Assembly: GCA_030639105.1 (NCBI GenBank) | Contig: DAOWDI010000114.1 | Coordinates: 1-7,088, forward strand | Length of the DNA: 7,088 bases | Direction: 5' to 3' | From: Gammaproteobacteria bacterium | Lineage (GTDB): Bacteria; Pseudomonadota; Gammaproteobacteria; Ga0077536 | Shown here: piece after piece, positions 6,785-7,088 of the stretch | How the letters are laid out: every line of letters starts with the position of its first letter | How positions within the stretch are numbered: the stretch's first letter is position 1 | Position numbers and translations under genes: made by a program | The notes under the pieces: generated by a model | Databases searched by the model: none | The model's input: only the letters and a program-made list of their open reading frames with translations | What the model was told of the DNA's origin: nothing

Positions 6785-7088
6785 TCAACGGATCTTCAGT
6801 GTTGCCAGCGCCACTAGAACCAGAACGACGGTGATGATCCAAAAGCGCACGATGACACGCGGCTCAGGCCAGCCCTTCAATTCAAAATGGTGATGCAGCG
6901 GCGCCATCCGCAATAGCCGCTTTCCGGTCAGTTTGAAGGAGACAACCTGAAGTATCACCGATGCGGTTTCGACGACGAACACGCCGCCCATAATGACCAA
7001 CGCCAACTCTTGACGTACCATTACGGCAACAATCCCCAACGCGGCGCCAAGCGCAAGCGCGCCGATATCGCCCATGAACACCTGCGCG
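6785..7088 (-). CDS. mraY: Phospho-N-acetylmuramoyl-pentapeptide transferase MraY (partial, N-terminus beyond right edge)
   Basis: Integral membrane enzyme that transfers phospho-MurNAc-pentapeptide from UDP to undecaprenyl phosphate, forming lipid I. Only the last 100 codons are present, out of about 360 for the family. The reading frame continues to the window edge, so no start is visible; the GTG at 7081 is an internal Val in AQVFMGDIG. Visible motifs are [12 protein letters not shown] (residues 3-14 of the fragment), containing the catalytic Asp of the MraY family (equivalent to Asp267 in E. coli), [10 protein letters not shown], and the loop [17 protein letters not shown] with the conserved His triplet. 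Three hydrophobic segments correspond to the last three helices of the protein. The TGA stop is 4 bases from the murD start. This fragment is nearly the same as the E. coli C-terminus, so the assignment is secure. Confidence 0.97.
   Translation of the reverse strand, partial: AQVFMGDIGALALGAALGIVAVMVRQELALVIMGGVFVVETASVILQVVSFKLTGKRLLRMAPLHHHFELKGWPEPRVIVRFWIITVVLVLVALATLKIR

Noticed and set aside
6287..6817. Plus-strand open frame of 176 codons antisense to murD and the mraY end
   Set aside because: It is a complement shadow of murD with low-complexity composition and no recognisable domain.
1..7088. Mobile element, CRISPR array, tRNA or novel accessory system
   Set aside because: The whole window is accounted for by seven recognised dcw genes in one orientation; no direct-repeat arrays, terminal inverted repeats or tRNA-like folds were seen.

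Overview
The window is a single uninterrupted block of the division and cell wall (dcw) gene cluster, with every gene on the minus strand. In transcription order, from high to low coordinates, it holds mraY (3' end only), murD, ftsW, murG, murC, murB and ddl (5' part only). The order mraY-murD-ftsW-murG-murC is the classical proteobacterial one. The protein sequences resemble the gamma/beta-proteobacterial versions, for example MurC with GTHGKTTTT and EADESDASF, MraY ending with [16 protein letters not shown], and Ddl with HGRGGEDG. I infer a gammaproteobacterium of moderate GC content. The genus cannot be read from this window. Unlike the E. coli cluster, murB lies inside the operon between murC and ddl.

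Layout: 6785-7088 is the last 100 codons of mraY. 5401-6780 is murD, 4226-5404 ftsW, 3151-4233 murG (a longer start at 4263 is possible), 1725-3158 murC, 791-1708 murB, and 1-787 the first 262 codons of ddl, whose C-terminal part lies off the left edge. Only about 23 bases are non-coding: 4 between mraY and murD, 16 between murC and murB, and 3 between murB and ddl. The murD/ftsW, ftsW/murG and murG/murC junctions overlap by 4, 8 and 8 bases. I see no room for a promoter or terminator between genes, and the arrangement points to one polycistronic transcript with translational coupling.

How the genes work together: MurB and MurC complete and extend UDP-N-acetylmuramic acid (MurNAc) and MurD adds D-Glu. 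Ddl makes the D-Ala-D-Ala that MurF (not in the window) attaches. MraY moves the finished pentapeptide precursor onto undecaprenyl phosphate to give lipid I, and MurG adds GlcNAc to give lipid II. FtsW polymerises lipid II at the septum with its partner penicillin-binding protein. The window therefore covers most of the path from UDP-GlcNAc-enolpyruvate to septal glycan.

No mobile element, RNA gene, CRISPR array or unknown gene is visible, and I found no evidence of a new biological system. The points worth a second look are small: two family signatures that depart from consensus (the FtsW C-terminal signature and the MurG GNPVR-type motif), a run of seven G at the ftsW/murG junction where a +1 shift would fuse the two proteins, and murB and ddl lying in the same reading frame separated only by a stop and one codon.
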